Below, piece by piece: positions 1 through 12,577 of a DNA stretch of 64,000 bases. How positions within the stretch are numbered: position 1 is the first letter of the stretch; the number at the start of each line of letters is the position of its first letter. Position numbers and translations under genes: made by a program. The notes beneath the pieces are model-generated. The model was not told the DNA's origin and ran no database searches. It was given only the letters and a program-made list of their open reading frames with translations. The DNA is taken from contig QEYB01000255.1 of the NCBI GenBank assembly GCA_017562135.1, forward strand, positions 186,001 to 250,000, in the 5' to 3' direction. The DNA comes from Dipylidium caninum (Eukaryota > Platyhelminthes > Cestoda > Cyclophyllidea > Dipylidiidae).

Positions 1-197
1 ACCGGCACTTGTTGACTAAAATTGTGTAAATAACTTTGCTAGTAGCACAATTACAAAAAGCACATCGAATTAAGAGGTTAGTAAACAGACAAAGGCTAAA
101 AAAATCAGGACCGCTATTTTTATATATTCATGAAGGTAGTCAGAATAATCGTGACTTCTAGTGCAAATAAATTAACATGCTCAAATAATATACTTAC

Positions 198-1963
198 CCA
201 TGGTTCGATGATAACAAGTTTTCTATCTCTTTTATTTTTGAAAAGTAAACCACTAGGGTTGTCAGCAATGACAATATAATTTGGCGTCGAATTCGACGAA
301 ATATGTTGAGACTCCCAATTATAAAAACTTGGTAGTATTCATTATTTACTTCTATTATTTACCTCAAATCTCCAACACGCGGTAACAGTTTCTTTTTGCC
401 AGAAAAGTAAGGAACAAAGTCCTCAGTCTTTAGCCGATGTGCATAGTCAATATAACCAGAAATTTCTTGGCCCTTTGGGTTAGTATCACGAATGAAAATA
501 ATCGTCTAGTTTCGAAAAATCAATCAAGACTCAACATACTGACAAGTTTCCCCGTCTGTTTGACTCCTCTCTAGCAGCTAAGGCAATCATGCCGAGTTCA
601 GTTAAAATAATTCCTTCGTGATCTAGAGCCCTAAAACGCAAAATAAAATTACTACGATAATTCGTTCACATAGCACGAAAAATCAAGCATAGTCACAGTA
701 TCTAGTCGAGAATCTTACACTTCACCACGATTTCAGGTAAGCCACTAAGCAAAATTAAAAATAGAATAAAAATTTAACAACGTGAAATCAGCATGTCGAT
801 GCTTTAAGTGGCCCAGAAATTAATTTATACAGTGTCGATTAGGAAACATCTTAAAAAAACACGTACTTTCGCAATCGCACTTCGAGAAAGTCGTTAACTT
901 ATTAAAAAGTATTTACAAGACAGCAAAATTGTGCTCTACATATAAGGCTCACCATCGCTCAGGCAATTTGATTAAGACTAAAAAATGCTCGCATAAATAG
1001 AAAACGATATCTGCTGCAAAATGTAATGCGGGCAATAGGGTCATATGAAGAGTAATAGTCAAACGTCCTTAAGAAAGGGCTCACTTTTTAGCTACTTTTC
1101 TTTTTTCTGCCTGAATAGCTAGTTCTTCCTTCTTCTTTATAAATTCTTCGCGCTTTATAATCTCGCAAGTGCCGCGGTAACCCAATTCAACTAATTCTCT
1201 CGCGAGGTGCTCATCCTGTGCCTTTACGAAAAGTGCTTGTTGGCTACCTCCAAATAAAAGAGGTCTGTTTCCGTTATTTGGGAATCAAGAAAATCTTCAT
1301 AACTTTCATAATCCTCTGCAATGCGGTACAATCCCTCCGCGCGACACCTAGTCATCCCCCAGCAACAAATCGTGAATTACTGTCTTATAAGACTAAACAA
1401 ATTTAGGTCATTCTTTCACAAATTTTATACAATTAAAGTTGATTTTGATATATTCAGCGCAAAATTGAAAGATTACAGTTTTATACACAGTATACGAAAA
1501 TGTCTGACATTATATTTTATCATTAAGCATTAACGATATGCGACTTAGCGCCCTAAATACGCATCGACAATTACTGTTCTTATATGTTGCCGTTTTGAGC
1601 CTTTCCTTGTGGCCTTCAGGAGGGTCGCGGCATATCAGGGACTGAAAATCCCGATGTCTCTAAGAACGCTTTTAGTTAAACAATGTATCCCTACATCGAC
1701 ACCGTTACGATGTTACGATTACAAGGCATTATAACTCGGAAAACGTACTAAGACTTTTAAATTTCCTTATCGATGCTTGGCCATCGTTTTTGCTGGTGCA
1801 CATGAAAGCGGATAACCCCACAACTGACTTGCCAACCGTTCATTGACAAATAATAACAACAAGTTAATACAATATGAGTGAGCCGCAACCGTCGCTGTAC
1901 GGAAAGCAAGTGTTATAGGTGGCACTACTTCATTTACAATTTCAAGTCCACATCGTCTCTCAT
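198..1963 (-). CDS. CFAP299: Cilia- and flagella-associated protein 299 (C4orf22 family), 3' end outside the window
   Basis: Read right to left on the minus strand, five exons join in phase: 1315-1248, 1221-1085, 630-540, 505-363 and 327-198, each with AG acceptor and GT donor. The joined protein carries the family landmarks in order: a SYEDFL...DLFYLE segment, [13 protein letters not shown], a KREEF helix, [13 protein letters not shown], then [37 protein letters not shown], and finally [20 protein letters not shown], with RDRK after it. These match my recollection of vertebrate C4orf22/CFAP299, a cilium/flagellum-associated protein of poorly defined molecular role, at the same spacing. The last exon ends in a GTAAG donor at 197, so the C-terminal exon lies beyond base 1. 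The start is less certain: a short exon 1963-1938 (ATG then RDDVDLK, donor GTAAAT) resembles the family N-terminus, but the exon linking it to 1315 was not found. The gene is divergently arranged with SHOC2. Confidence 0.9.
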
Positions 1964-2626
1964 AGCCGGAGACCAATTATGTTTCAAAGTGTTTTTAAAA
2001 GTTGTCCTGGTTTGATCGTCACTATCATTTAATTCGATGTGGTTAATTACGTCAAGATATTGAAACAATTACTTTGCACCGTGGCACCTTAATATTTCTT
2101 ACTAGCAAATTAAATTTCAGAGAGTAAAACGCGTGACTTAATTGTAAACTCTTATCAAAGTCATACGACTGGAAAAATTCTGCGCTTGAGATGACATGTA
2201 CGGCCGCTACTTTAGGAAGATTTATCCCACTGTATTTCATTATTTTCCCCTATATATCTGGTCCTTTAAAATAGTATGCAATCATTTGAATTTCTTGAAA
2301 ATGCGGTATGGAAGACGCCCTAATGGGTTTAATAAATCCCTACATTTCAACTGCTTTCCGCCGTCACTTTTAAGATAATTCTAACAAGCAATTTTGATTT
2401 CCATAATACTCACAGACTTTGTAAGCCCCGACTAATAAATAATGCTACCTTTTCATTATCGCACGTTTCTATAAGCTTTCAGACGATCTAGGTGTAAGTT
2501 CACACGCTTGTCAAAAAATTTGTTGGTAGAAAATGTCTACCAATCGCGACGCCGAAACTTGTGTTTTGTATCTTTACCTGCGGCGGCTTTGTTTATCCCC
2601 CCGTGTGTTGCGATCATAAGTGAGGC
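1964..2626. promoter_or_regulatory. Divergent intergenic region between CFAP299 and SHOC2
   Basis: About 660 bp separate the likely CFAP299 start from the SHOC2 start, so both promoters should lie here. The distal part is AT-rich. From about 2520 the sequence becomes richer in CG dinucleotides up to the ATG at 2627. A perfect 8-bp inverted repeat, TTGGTAGA and TCTACCAA with a 5-bp spacer, occupies 2523-2543, about 85 bp before the SHOC2 ATG. No clear TATA box or RFX X-box was found. Confidence 0.5.
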
Positions 2627-5600
2627 ATGGATCCACTATCTGCAGAGTCCCTCGGCGACTTAGAAGAGGAACATGTCGAGGATTTTGACTGTTCTGCGGA
2701 CATAGGAGGGAGCACTTCATCGGAACATAATTCAATGAAATCGTCAACGCGAGAGTGCTCTCCCTATGCGTCGGCGACCGAAATAGTTGATACTACTTAT
2801 GTTCGGGACGAACGCCTTTTGAGTGACAATGGTGACGTTCTAATTCATGGTAGTGCGAAGGCCGTCCGGTTACCTCGCGTGTCGGGATTTCGGTTATCGG
2901 AGGGGCACAAGAAATCCGTTCAAATGCAGTTTGACGGTAGAAATTTAAATCGACCGCCAGGTCATATGTGAAAAAAGATAAACAGCCGGTAACGTTATCA
3001 ATCGCCCTTTGGTTGATCACTTTATATTCATGTCTTTTTTATAATGCTGCCACCGAGCCCTTGTAAGTGTCTTGGTACCTGTTTCGTATTTTTATATTCT
3101 TATATGCGCAAATAATTTGCTTCATCAGTTAATATCAATCTCATTTTCCTATGTAGATTTTTATATCACAATTAACTGTGACAAAATTTCCCAAAATTTT
3201 GAACGACAATCGATATTTTAGTTATATAACCGGTAACTAAGAATTCCACGCGATTCTGTTACCAACTGTCTCTAAGTTTTTTTTTTTTATTTTATCATGG
3301 CAAATGATTTCATTGTACACCTCCCCTTGAAATCCTCTCATGTGGATTATTTATTAGATCCGCGATCATGATTTATGATTACCTCAGTCCCTACTTGACA
3401 ATTTCTTTAGCTAAAGTATAATGGGGCTTCCGTAATCTTTAACCTCTTGTCGTCCTCTTAGGACTCATGATCAAATTAACTAAATAATTCCTTATAATCT
3501 TGTGTAGAGGATTGTGTCAGGTTTCTACAACCTGATAATGTGCTCGTCGATAGTCCACAAGGATTCCCTCTGATAATACTGAGAATATATGTGTTGTGCC
3601 GTTTCTTGAATACTCCTTTAGGACATTTCGGCGGAGCTGACACGCTGTAAAGACGAGGATTCTAATTACCTGGAATTCTCTGACTTTGGACTACAGTGTC
3701 TGCCTACGGGCATATTCAAAGACCTTTCCCATGTGGAGACCCTCTTCCTTAATGGCAACAAACTCACTGGTTTACCACCGGGTCAGTTGACATGGTTACC
3801 GAACTTACGTCGACTTTTGCTCCAGCAAAATGCAATCGTATGCGCTGGTCTGCCACCAGATCTGGCCAAGCTATCCTCTTTAGAGGTTTTGGATCTTCGA
3901 CACAATCGCCTCGAGGGTCAACTACCGCCATGTATCTATGCCCTTATTGGACTAAAGCAACTCATTCTTAGTTACAACAAGATTTTGAGTCTTGATAACG
4001 ATATAAAAAATCTACAGGTATGTTGTTTTTGGTAGTGAATTTGCTTGGAGACACCTGTATTTTTCCTCTTTCGTTTTCTCATGTGCTTGCCTCATCGAAT
4101 AATCCTGCACATAGACAACTGTTCGAGTCTACAACAAGCTAATAATGCGAGCGATTTTATGAATAGTATTCTTCATCAATATTTTTTAATACCACTACTT
4201 CAAATTTTAAAGCATAGGATAACTTCAAGATGTATATTATTCGGGAGATGTTCTTTTCCGTTGCCACTGGTTATGCTTTTTGGTACCACCTCTTTATTTG
4301 AGGCTGCGCAAGTTTTGTCGATACTGTAGTTGTTCAGATAAATCATGCTTTCTCTATAGGATATGGAAATGCTTTCCAGTCAATCTTTCATTATTAATAA
4401 CAAATTGTGCTAAATGCACACAAATGCAATGGGGACATGATTATCATGATAATATTGGTTACGATGAAAAGGACATCGAGATTGCGAATTTAAATATTGA
4501 CATCTCAACCCTTATGTTTCTCGTGTACATAAGCATTTCCGACCATGAATGAATATCGGAAATAAAATTTTTGTTTATTAAAGTCTTTTAGGTAAAATTT
4601 AAGATCTACGTTTTTGTCCCGTCATTTATAGTTAGCTGAAATTTTGCATATTGTTATTTTGTAGTTTGTTTTCTATCCGAAATTTGAGATGCAAGCCAAC
4701 TAGAGCTATTATATATGAAACTGGTCGCTTATAAATCTTATTATCCATAGGATAAGACAAGGTCCGAGCACAATTTTCTTCATGTATGTTCCCGAATTGC
4801 GACATTGATGTGAAAAGCAAAAGTTGCGGCTGTCAAATGTATTACTACGGGGGTGTCGTAATCGTTGAGGACTATCTTAACCGCAAATAGTTTTTGATTT
4901 GAGTTTAAGAAAAAGTGAGAAAGCATGAATTCTTTTGGTCACACAAGTTGTTTTGTAGTTTTTTTGCACTAATTATTTAGAAAACCTTGGCTACTTCTTA
5001 AACCAAATAAGTGCATTTCTAAATCCACAAACACATAATCAACTTTTGTACAAAAGTTTTCCTAGGCATTTTATGCCAAACTAGTGGTTTATTAATCTTC
5101 AGTTGACTTCTTTGTGAGTACTTTTATTTTCTTCATAAAGCAAACAGCATCAAATTTTTCAGTGTGCTAAACTGTAACGTAGGTTTGTACTGTCACACGG
5201 ACTTTGCTCGAAATATTTTGTAAACATCCTAATATTATGCTGGTGAAATGCACCTCTTATGGAACGCTTATCTTTTAATCTAGTCCACCATTAATCTGAA
5301 TTAATGCTATCGTCTTTTAGCGCCTCACAATCCTAATTGTCAATCGAAACTCAATTCGGCAAAGCATCCCCAACACAATCGGACAACTGTCCTTTCTGAC
5401 AAAACTCGACCTCTCATATAACCATATCCAGACTCTGCCCGCAAGTAATTCTTCACTTCGTAGCGACTTGTGTCTTTGTTAAATTATACGGCTCCGCAGG
5501 GTGCTTAAAATTTTGTGAATAGAATTACGCAAACTATCGTTTATCGCTTCTTGACAGTTGAGCATAGGACGCATTGCGACAAAATTAAAATTATTACCAT

Positions 5601-8600
5601 CGTTTTTTGCGTTTTGTATTGTACTGTATCCAGGTGGTTCAGTAAGTGAAAACTCGGGAGCATTTTTGCTTTTCGATAATGAAGTTTATGGCAATTGTTA
5701 TCGGGTTTTGTAATTTCTGCTAACTGACTAAATATGAAATAATTTTTTGCATGGTTTGACTATTTGGGAGTCATCGCTATTGATATAATGTCCACTATTT
5801 AGATATTTTCTGACGATTATGCTACCCTTATTCTTTTTTTAAGGCCTTGGCCAGTGTACACAACTAACTGAACTCTATCTTCACTACAATCAGCTGACCA
5901 ATCTCCCCGAAACCATTGGTAACCTCATCAAACTCAATCGCCTGATGCTCAAGTAAGTGTACCATCTCAGAACTCATGCGATTGATGCAAATTATTGCTT
6001 TGAAATTTTCAAAGACAAGCTCCACGAGTTCGGTAGTTTTTTGCTGTATTCTGGGGTTAATGTACGAAAAATGAGTTTTATCGATAAGTCACGACATTTT
6101 CATCTGTCATTTTTAACCTTTACTGCAACACGTATTGTCCAGTCAAGGTTTTGGCCCTAGCTCTGGAAAATGTGAACTCAAATTCAAAATTCAAACATAA
6201 ATAATTTAAGTGTTCAAACCAGGCGTTGTCTTATTCAACCTTTTGGAGCGGAACCGTTGGCCAGGCGTCGTTTTCAGATATTTAGTATGGTCAAGGTTAG
6301 GCTCTAGAGATTGTGATTAATTTTATACTAGGTACAATCGTTTGGTTGAAATTCCGGAGTCACTTGCAAAGTGTACACGTTTGGACGAGTTTAATGTCGA
6401 AAATAATCAACTTTCCACACTTCCCGTGAGTAATGTTTTCTGATATGTAATTTTCATGCTTTTTGTCAGAGCAAAAAACTTGGGAATCCTGATGTTTATC
6501 GAAGAAATACAGTATCAATTCAAAAACACCAGGACAATATGCTGCATGGTTGACTGTTTTCTTTTTTTGCATGATAATACAATTATTCCACAACTAAGAA
6601 CTAACTGCTTTGATCAAAATAGATTTTAATTTTGTGTGTGCATGAAAAAATAACCAACCAGTAAACAGGCCTAATGAGTCAAAATTTAGACTTTTCGTAC
6701 ATTGTAGCACTAAATTTGACTTGCCGCTTCTCAAAACTTAAAGTTTTCATCCCTTTTTAATGTTCATCGAGAGGCTTGGCATAATGTACCATCAACTCTC
6801 CCATTCATAGGAAAACTTTGCTGTCCTTTTGGTGAAGCAAGTGTCATTACGTCAGATGCGCAGGGTATAACTCTTGTTTGGATTTCGACACCAGTCGGGA
6901 CAGCCCGTGAGACGAATTGTTTGTAAAAATTTTGGAATCACCAATGATTTAGTCTAACCATAAACGCCACTTTTCATATACGACGGGTTCTGAAACTGCC
7001 CTTGTTGTTTTTCATTAGCAAACCTAGTTATTCAGCGTCCAGACTTAATTACACTCATAATAGCATAAATTTTTTCTTCAAGTGTTAATGTAACCAGCGA
7101 TTTTCCGCTCCACCTCCACAGACATCTAGTTATTTGTCTTATTCATCCAGTAAGTATCTTAGTTACACGGGAAACAATAAAATGAGACCTTTTGTCCATT
7201 CCTCTGAACTCCTTTAAAACTACATTAAGAGCTTTCGTTTTCTCTTCTAATTATTTATTTCAAAAAATAAAAGAAAATCGTTCGACATTGTGTTATCAGG
7301 CCACGCTAGGTTGGAAATCACATTTGTTTCTATTAATTTCACTTCGCGACTGTCCCTATTTATTTTCTGCTATTATGTAATGTTTGAAATGAACGATTTC
7401 GGCATTTCAATGGATTTCCATTTTAGAAATATAAGATCCTTTTTCGTCTTATAGACGACTTAGTTTTTGTGCTCGTTACTTCCACCGTAAAAGAGAATTA
7501 CTTCATTTATTAAATAAATGCTTGCATAATCTGCCCTAAGAGCATTTCCATTTTTAAAGTCAATAATTGCCTAATTTTGTTTTTGTATTTTCTCGATCAC
7601 TGTTCCGTTATTCGGCTGGTGCATACGTGACGTTCGCGGGAAAAGAATGCGCATCTCATGAAAATCATGCAACAAAATAGTAAAAAATACATCATACCCG
7701 GTTAAAAAACGAGGTCGTGATTGGCCTAGCACCTTTTGGACGTGACCTTGAAATGCACCAGTCGTGTAGTAGCGTTAATTACTTGCAGCAGGATCATGAA
7801 ATTTATACTAGTCGTTTGTGGTTGATATACTGCTTTTATTCCACCCAGAGTCTTATCCTAATTGCATTAACTTGTCGTGACTTGTAAAGACGATTTTAAG
7901 AATGAAATATCTGGCTGGTGGTGTTCTCCCTCGACTAGAACTATTGGATTTGCTTAAGTATTTTATCTGGTCCTGAACGATCAGTCAAAGTGATTTACGT
8001 TATGACCCTTTAGTATCATCAACCAAAGTTGTTCGGTTTCATCGAGCTTGTTTGTGAATGCTAGCGGCAAGTTTTTCCCTACAACAAGTTTAATATAGTT
8101 TCATTGATTGTCCCCAATTACCTTCCTCCAAAATTGCTTTACTCTTTCCATATTATCGTAAATTGAATCTCAGTCGCTATCTCCGAATAGGATTATCAGC
8201 CACCTTTTCATACCCTTATTGTAGCCTAATCGCATCAAAACTTGTTCTTGATGGTAACGGGTTTTCTTGTACATCCGTGTGAGGACTAATTTTAAAAATA
8301 TCTCGAATTTTCCATTCTTATGCTTAGGCACTTCTATTGGCCAACATGTCGTCAGTTCGGAATGTGACTTTTTCGCGCAATTTTTTCAGTGTTTTTCCGC
8401 CCGGTGACTGTGAACAGTACGTTCATGTTATGGTAAGGTCGCCTCCTTTATCTTATCCAAAGTATAAGGATATCCATATATCATTTATGACTCCTATTTT
8501 TAGTCTTTAAATATGGATCACAATAAGGTTACGGAGGTGCCCGTGGACGTACTCCTCCACCTCAGCAAAGTGACCAAACTGAATCTCCGCGACAATGAGA

Positions 8601-11600
8601 TTGCTGGTCTTCACGCTGATGGCATGTGGTTCTCTTACACCAATCCTTATAGACTTGTTTAACCACGATCCTGAGTTGAATCGTATTTCGATTCCAGATT
8701 TACGTCACTGGAGCAATCTAGTTGAACTGGATCTTGGTTCGAACCACCTTTCCTGTCTTCCAGACGAATTGGAAGCTCTACTGTCATTGGAAATGTTTCG
8801 TTTAAGCTACAACCAACTTAAGGTGAGCTTTTATGTTGTTTATTATCTGGACAAGAATGAATGAGTAGATTAGGAGGCGTAATAGACCTCCGAAACACGT
8901 TTATTTCAAAAATCCTAGCAAACATTCAAATAAGTTAAATTAATCGTAATATACTACATGAGGGAACGTGTTTTGTTATCCGGATATTTAAGATTGTCTT
9001 CCCACTTTCTTCCCTCCTATTTAACTACGCTTCGTAGCTCAGTTTGTCGATAAAATTGTATCCCATTGCTCTTCACTTGTGATCGTTGCAGTCAAGGTCC
9101 GTTTTTAATTAGTAAACACATTATATCCAGTTGTTTTTACTCCTTCCACCGTTACATTAAGCTGAGGTGGACAGCTTCGTTACCCGCTTCCGGATGGTTT
9201 GATTTATTAAATGTATTGCTTAACTACGCTCCCCCGACTGACAGGCAGTTGAATCAAAAGAAGAGGACTTGTCAGTTTTCATCTCAATTGAGGTCTGAGT
9301 AAAGGAGAACTTTTTGTTGTAAATAATAGGTACCTTTGTGTTGCCCTTCTGTATCCGTTTTCTTTTACAGTGATATGCTTGTGTAGTATTTGCCCAATTT
9401 TCTGTTTATAGATTTTAAGACGGTATTGTTAAGATTCTGTCTATAGTCACGTGATGATTATTCTAGATTTTGTTTTGAAATCATACCGTGACTAAATGCA
9501 TTTGTATTTAAACTGCGCGCCTTTCTTTCACGCGCATTTCAATAGACAGTTCTGCTTAAAACAAACTTTGGGCTTGTGTGTATAATGGCATAGATGTCCA
9601 CCTATTTGTCCCCAGCGTCTTCCAAATACCTTGGGCAAGCTACAGCGCTTGCGAGTGTTGGATCTGGAATCGAACCAGTTGGAGTCGCTTCCGCCTAGCC
9701 TCGGCGATCTAGTGAATCTGCAGGACCTCAATGTCAGTTGCAACCGCCTCACGACTTTCCCACCTTCCATTGGGTGGGTTGACATTAAATTCTTCAAGGT
9801 CATATAATGGCAACATTTGCCTATGTTATTCGGTTGCAACACCGCTTATTATTATTAAATGCTTGATTGTCTTTACCTGGTGTAATTTCGGTTTAAATTT
9901 AACTTAATTTTATTGTCAAGAAACTGGTATTAAATCTTTATTCACGCGAGGTACTGGTTAGCTGTAAATTATAAAGCCTTTAGTTCTTTAGTTGCAGTAG
10001 TTAGGCTTTGTCAAAGACTCCTTCGCTAAGTACCATCTCAAAAGCATTGTTTATCAAATCACAACTATTCCTGATCGTATGACATTAAAAGCTGTTTTCT
10101 GTTTAAGCGCCTCATTTTTACCAAATTTCCTTTAAATACGCCATTTTTGGGATAGACTCCCATAAAAATTTTCACACGTTAAGTGGTTTGAGACCTCGGC
10201 AATGCTTGCTCCAAGTATCCGCGACTTTTTTCTCGTTGAAAATTTTGTTATGGCGCCCTTGGCCATGTGTATCAGCTTGGTGTTTTCTAGTAATCTGCGT
10301 GAGCTGAAGACCCTGAAGGCTGGGGAAAATGACATAATCGAATTGCCGCCAGAGATAGGTGAGTTAATGATTTCTCCTTGAAACGCATTTATTTTATTAA
10401 CATTCAAATTTGAACCTTCTTTCTCATTCAAACGAAAGTGATTAGGTGAAGCTTGTTTTCTGTCAATATTCTCTTACCGTTATGTCGTTCAAAATTTGAC
10501 CCCAAATCCTAATTTGAATGGCCTTTGTGTGTCCACGCCGTATTATAATCTTCCCGAATCTCTTTCATCCTGGATTCCTTGTTCAAACGAAGGGTGATAC
10601 CGTCGAGTTTGGGGATACGACTTTTAATTTCGGTGTGGGTCATTGCTTAATAATATATGGCTGAGGAACCATAAGCTCCGAAAAAACAACTGAGGTTTAC
10701 AACTTCCTGTACCGTTTAACCTTACTGGTACACCCCAGCTTTTAGATTCTGTCTATAATTTGTGGAAATGTTGATATCGCAGTTTCAAAAATCGGTATCC
10801 TTAAGAATTTTGCAAAGAGCGCTTGCAAATGAAAACAGTATTGGAAAAGTGTGTAGTTTAGGCAAGAGAAAGTGTATTTTGGTTAAATTTTTCGAAACAT
10901 TTTTTCAGTCGCCAAATTTTTGAGCCAATGCGCTTGCCTACCCAAAAAATTTCTTGCTTGGAAGATATGAGAATTAAACGGGTCATCCATTCGCTGTGTG
11001 CATGTAAAAACCCGTGGGATATTTTAAACACTTCATGCCTGTATCTTCGCTATCCTAACGCCCTATATTTTTAAATTTCTTTCTAATCTAGCATTTTGGG
11101 AGTCCATCTGATTTTTTTTCTTTTTAATTCACAGGGAATATGTCGCGCCTCCGCGACTTCTACTTGAACGACAACCGCAACCTGAACAACCTCCCCGCAG
11201 AGATGTCCCAGTGTACAGTGCTAACCATCCTCAGCGTCGAGAATTGTCCCCTTCGAGATCTGCCGCAACCGATTGTCAGTGGTGGCTCTGCTATGATCAT
11301 CTATGTGGGTGCTTTATCCTTTCTATATTCGTTGCACTCTGATGCGGCTTGATCCTGTTGTTTTTTTCTTGTTATTTTTTCCCTTATCTTGAGAGAAAAT
11401 CTGCTCAATCTCCATATTTGGTAGCAAAATTGCTTTAAAAGATGTTTCGATAATTTTGAAGGCTACTTTTATTTCCCACTAATGGGGCCTGGATTTTTAA
11501 TCCATCTTTTTTGGGTTCCCAGGTATCTTTAAAGGTATAGAAAATAGGATTTCACAAAAGCTCGTGTCCGAGACAATGTGCGCTCTTGAGTTGGGATCCT

Positions 11601-12577
11601 CCTTTAACGGTGCCCCACGAGTTGCTTCGATCGGTGCTTTGTTATGACGACAAAGTTCCATACTTAAAACCAACACGGGATGCCAAAATTTATGCCCACG
11701 TAATATTCGGTCGCTAATATGGAGTGAATATTCCAGTACCTTTTGAGACTCGGAGGATGCTGAATTTCAACATTTTCGCAATTAGGAAAAACCCCAATTA
11801 TCTCGAACTCGTTTGTCGTAGAATGGCTTATACCGTCCGTCACTTTTTTTGTCTCAAGGTTGCATTATGCAAGGAATTAATGCCCAATGTCTATTTGAAT
11901 TACTCGAATACCTAGTCATGCGCTCATACTTTAGTGAAATTCTCCCTTTCTTTCGGAAATACCCAGCTAATTTAGAAAAACTAGCCATTAATTTATGCGA
12001 TTGCCTCTTGATTAGCATGTTGATGATCGTATGAATGAATTTATTTGTGATGTTTGGTAAATACGGGATTTGATTATTACAGAAGATTGGGTTCAACACT
12101 CTCTGGTAAAATCGGTTTTTGGCCTTAAGACAAAAATTTCATTTTCGAAATTTCAAATCGACATACTTGTTGCAGCAATCTTCTTCTCTCTATCTCTTGG
12201 CATATGGAACGAACCTTTGGTCCTCCAGCAACTGCGTTTGTTGTCCCATGTGCATGCTACTTTTCTTTTCTGTGTTGGTAGGAGTCATGCGTTGGCGACA
12301 TCGAAGAACTTGAGAGATTTCAGTCTCAATTGGGGCTTTTTTGTGCCTTATGTTCATCGATTCGATTCACCAATAATTGTTAGATTTTTTTGCAATATCT
12401 TCACCTTTTCTGAAGGTTTGTGATTGTCTGCAATGACGAATCTTGAATTATTCCTTCTCGGGTGTTTTTTAACAGAGCTATCAATAGATCGTTTACATTA
12501 CTTAATTTCTTTCTTACATATTTTTGTAGTTTCTGCAACAGGTTTTGCAACTGCGTCGTCAACATACCGCCCTCTAA
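2627..12577 (+). CDS. SHOC2: SHOC2 homologue: leucine-rich-repeat scaffold of Ras/ERK signalling
   Basis: SHOC2 joins MRAS and PP1 in a complex that dephosphorylates RAF. Exons 3622-4017, 5321-5444, 5844-5952, 6332-6425, 8328-8432, 8504-8621, 8698-8822, 9616-9773, 10291-10358, 11135-11304 and 12530-12577 join in phase to 504 residues plus TAA. They form an uninterrupted run of roughly 23-residue leucine-rich repeats. SHOC2-specific anchors appear in order: [115 protein letters not shown]. The proposed first exon, 2627-2960, starts [10 protein letters not shown], is acidic and Ser-rich and lacks repeats. It ends in CAG|GT one base past a codon while 3622 opens on a codon, so a small exon between them is probably missing. 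One intron (8622-8697) appears to use a GC donor. Introns hold no recognisable genes. An ATTAAA signal lies at 12766-12771. Confidence 0.93.

Noticed and set aside
6811..6858. Possible SHOC2 exon ([18 protein letters not shown])
   Set aside because: It has splice-like ends and a loose resemblance, but the exon at 8328-8432 matches the same SHOC2 segment far better and joins in phase on both sides.
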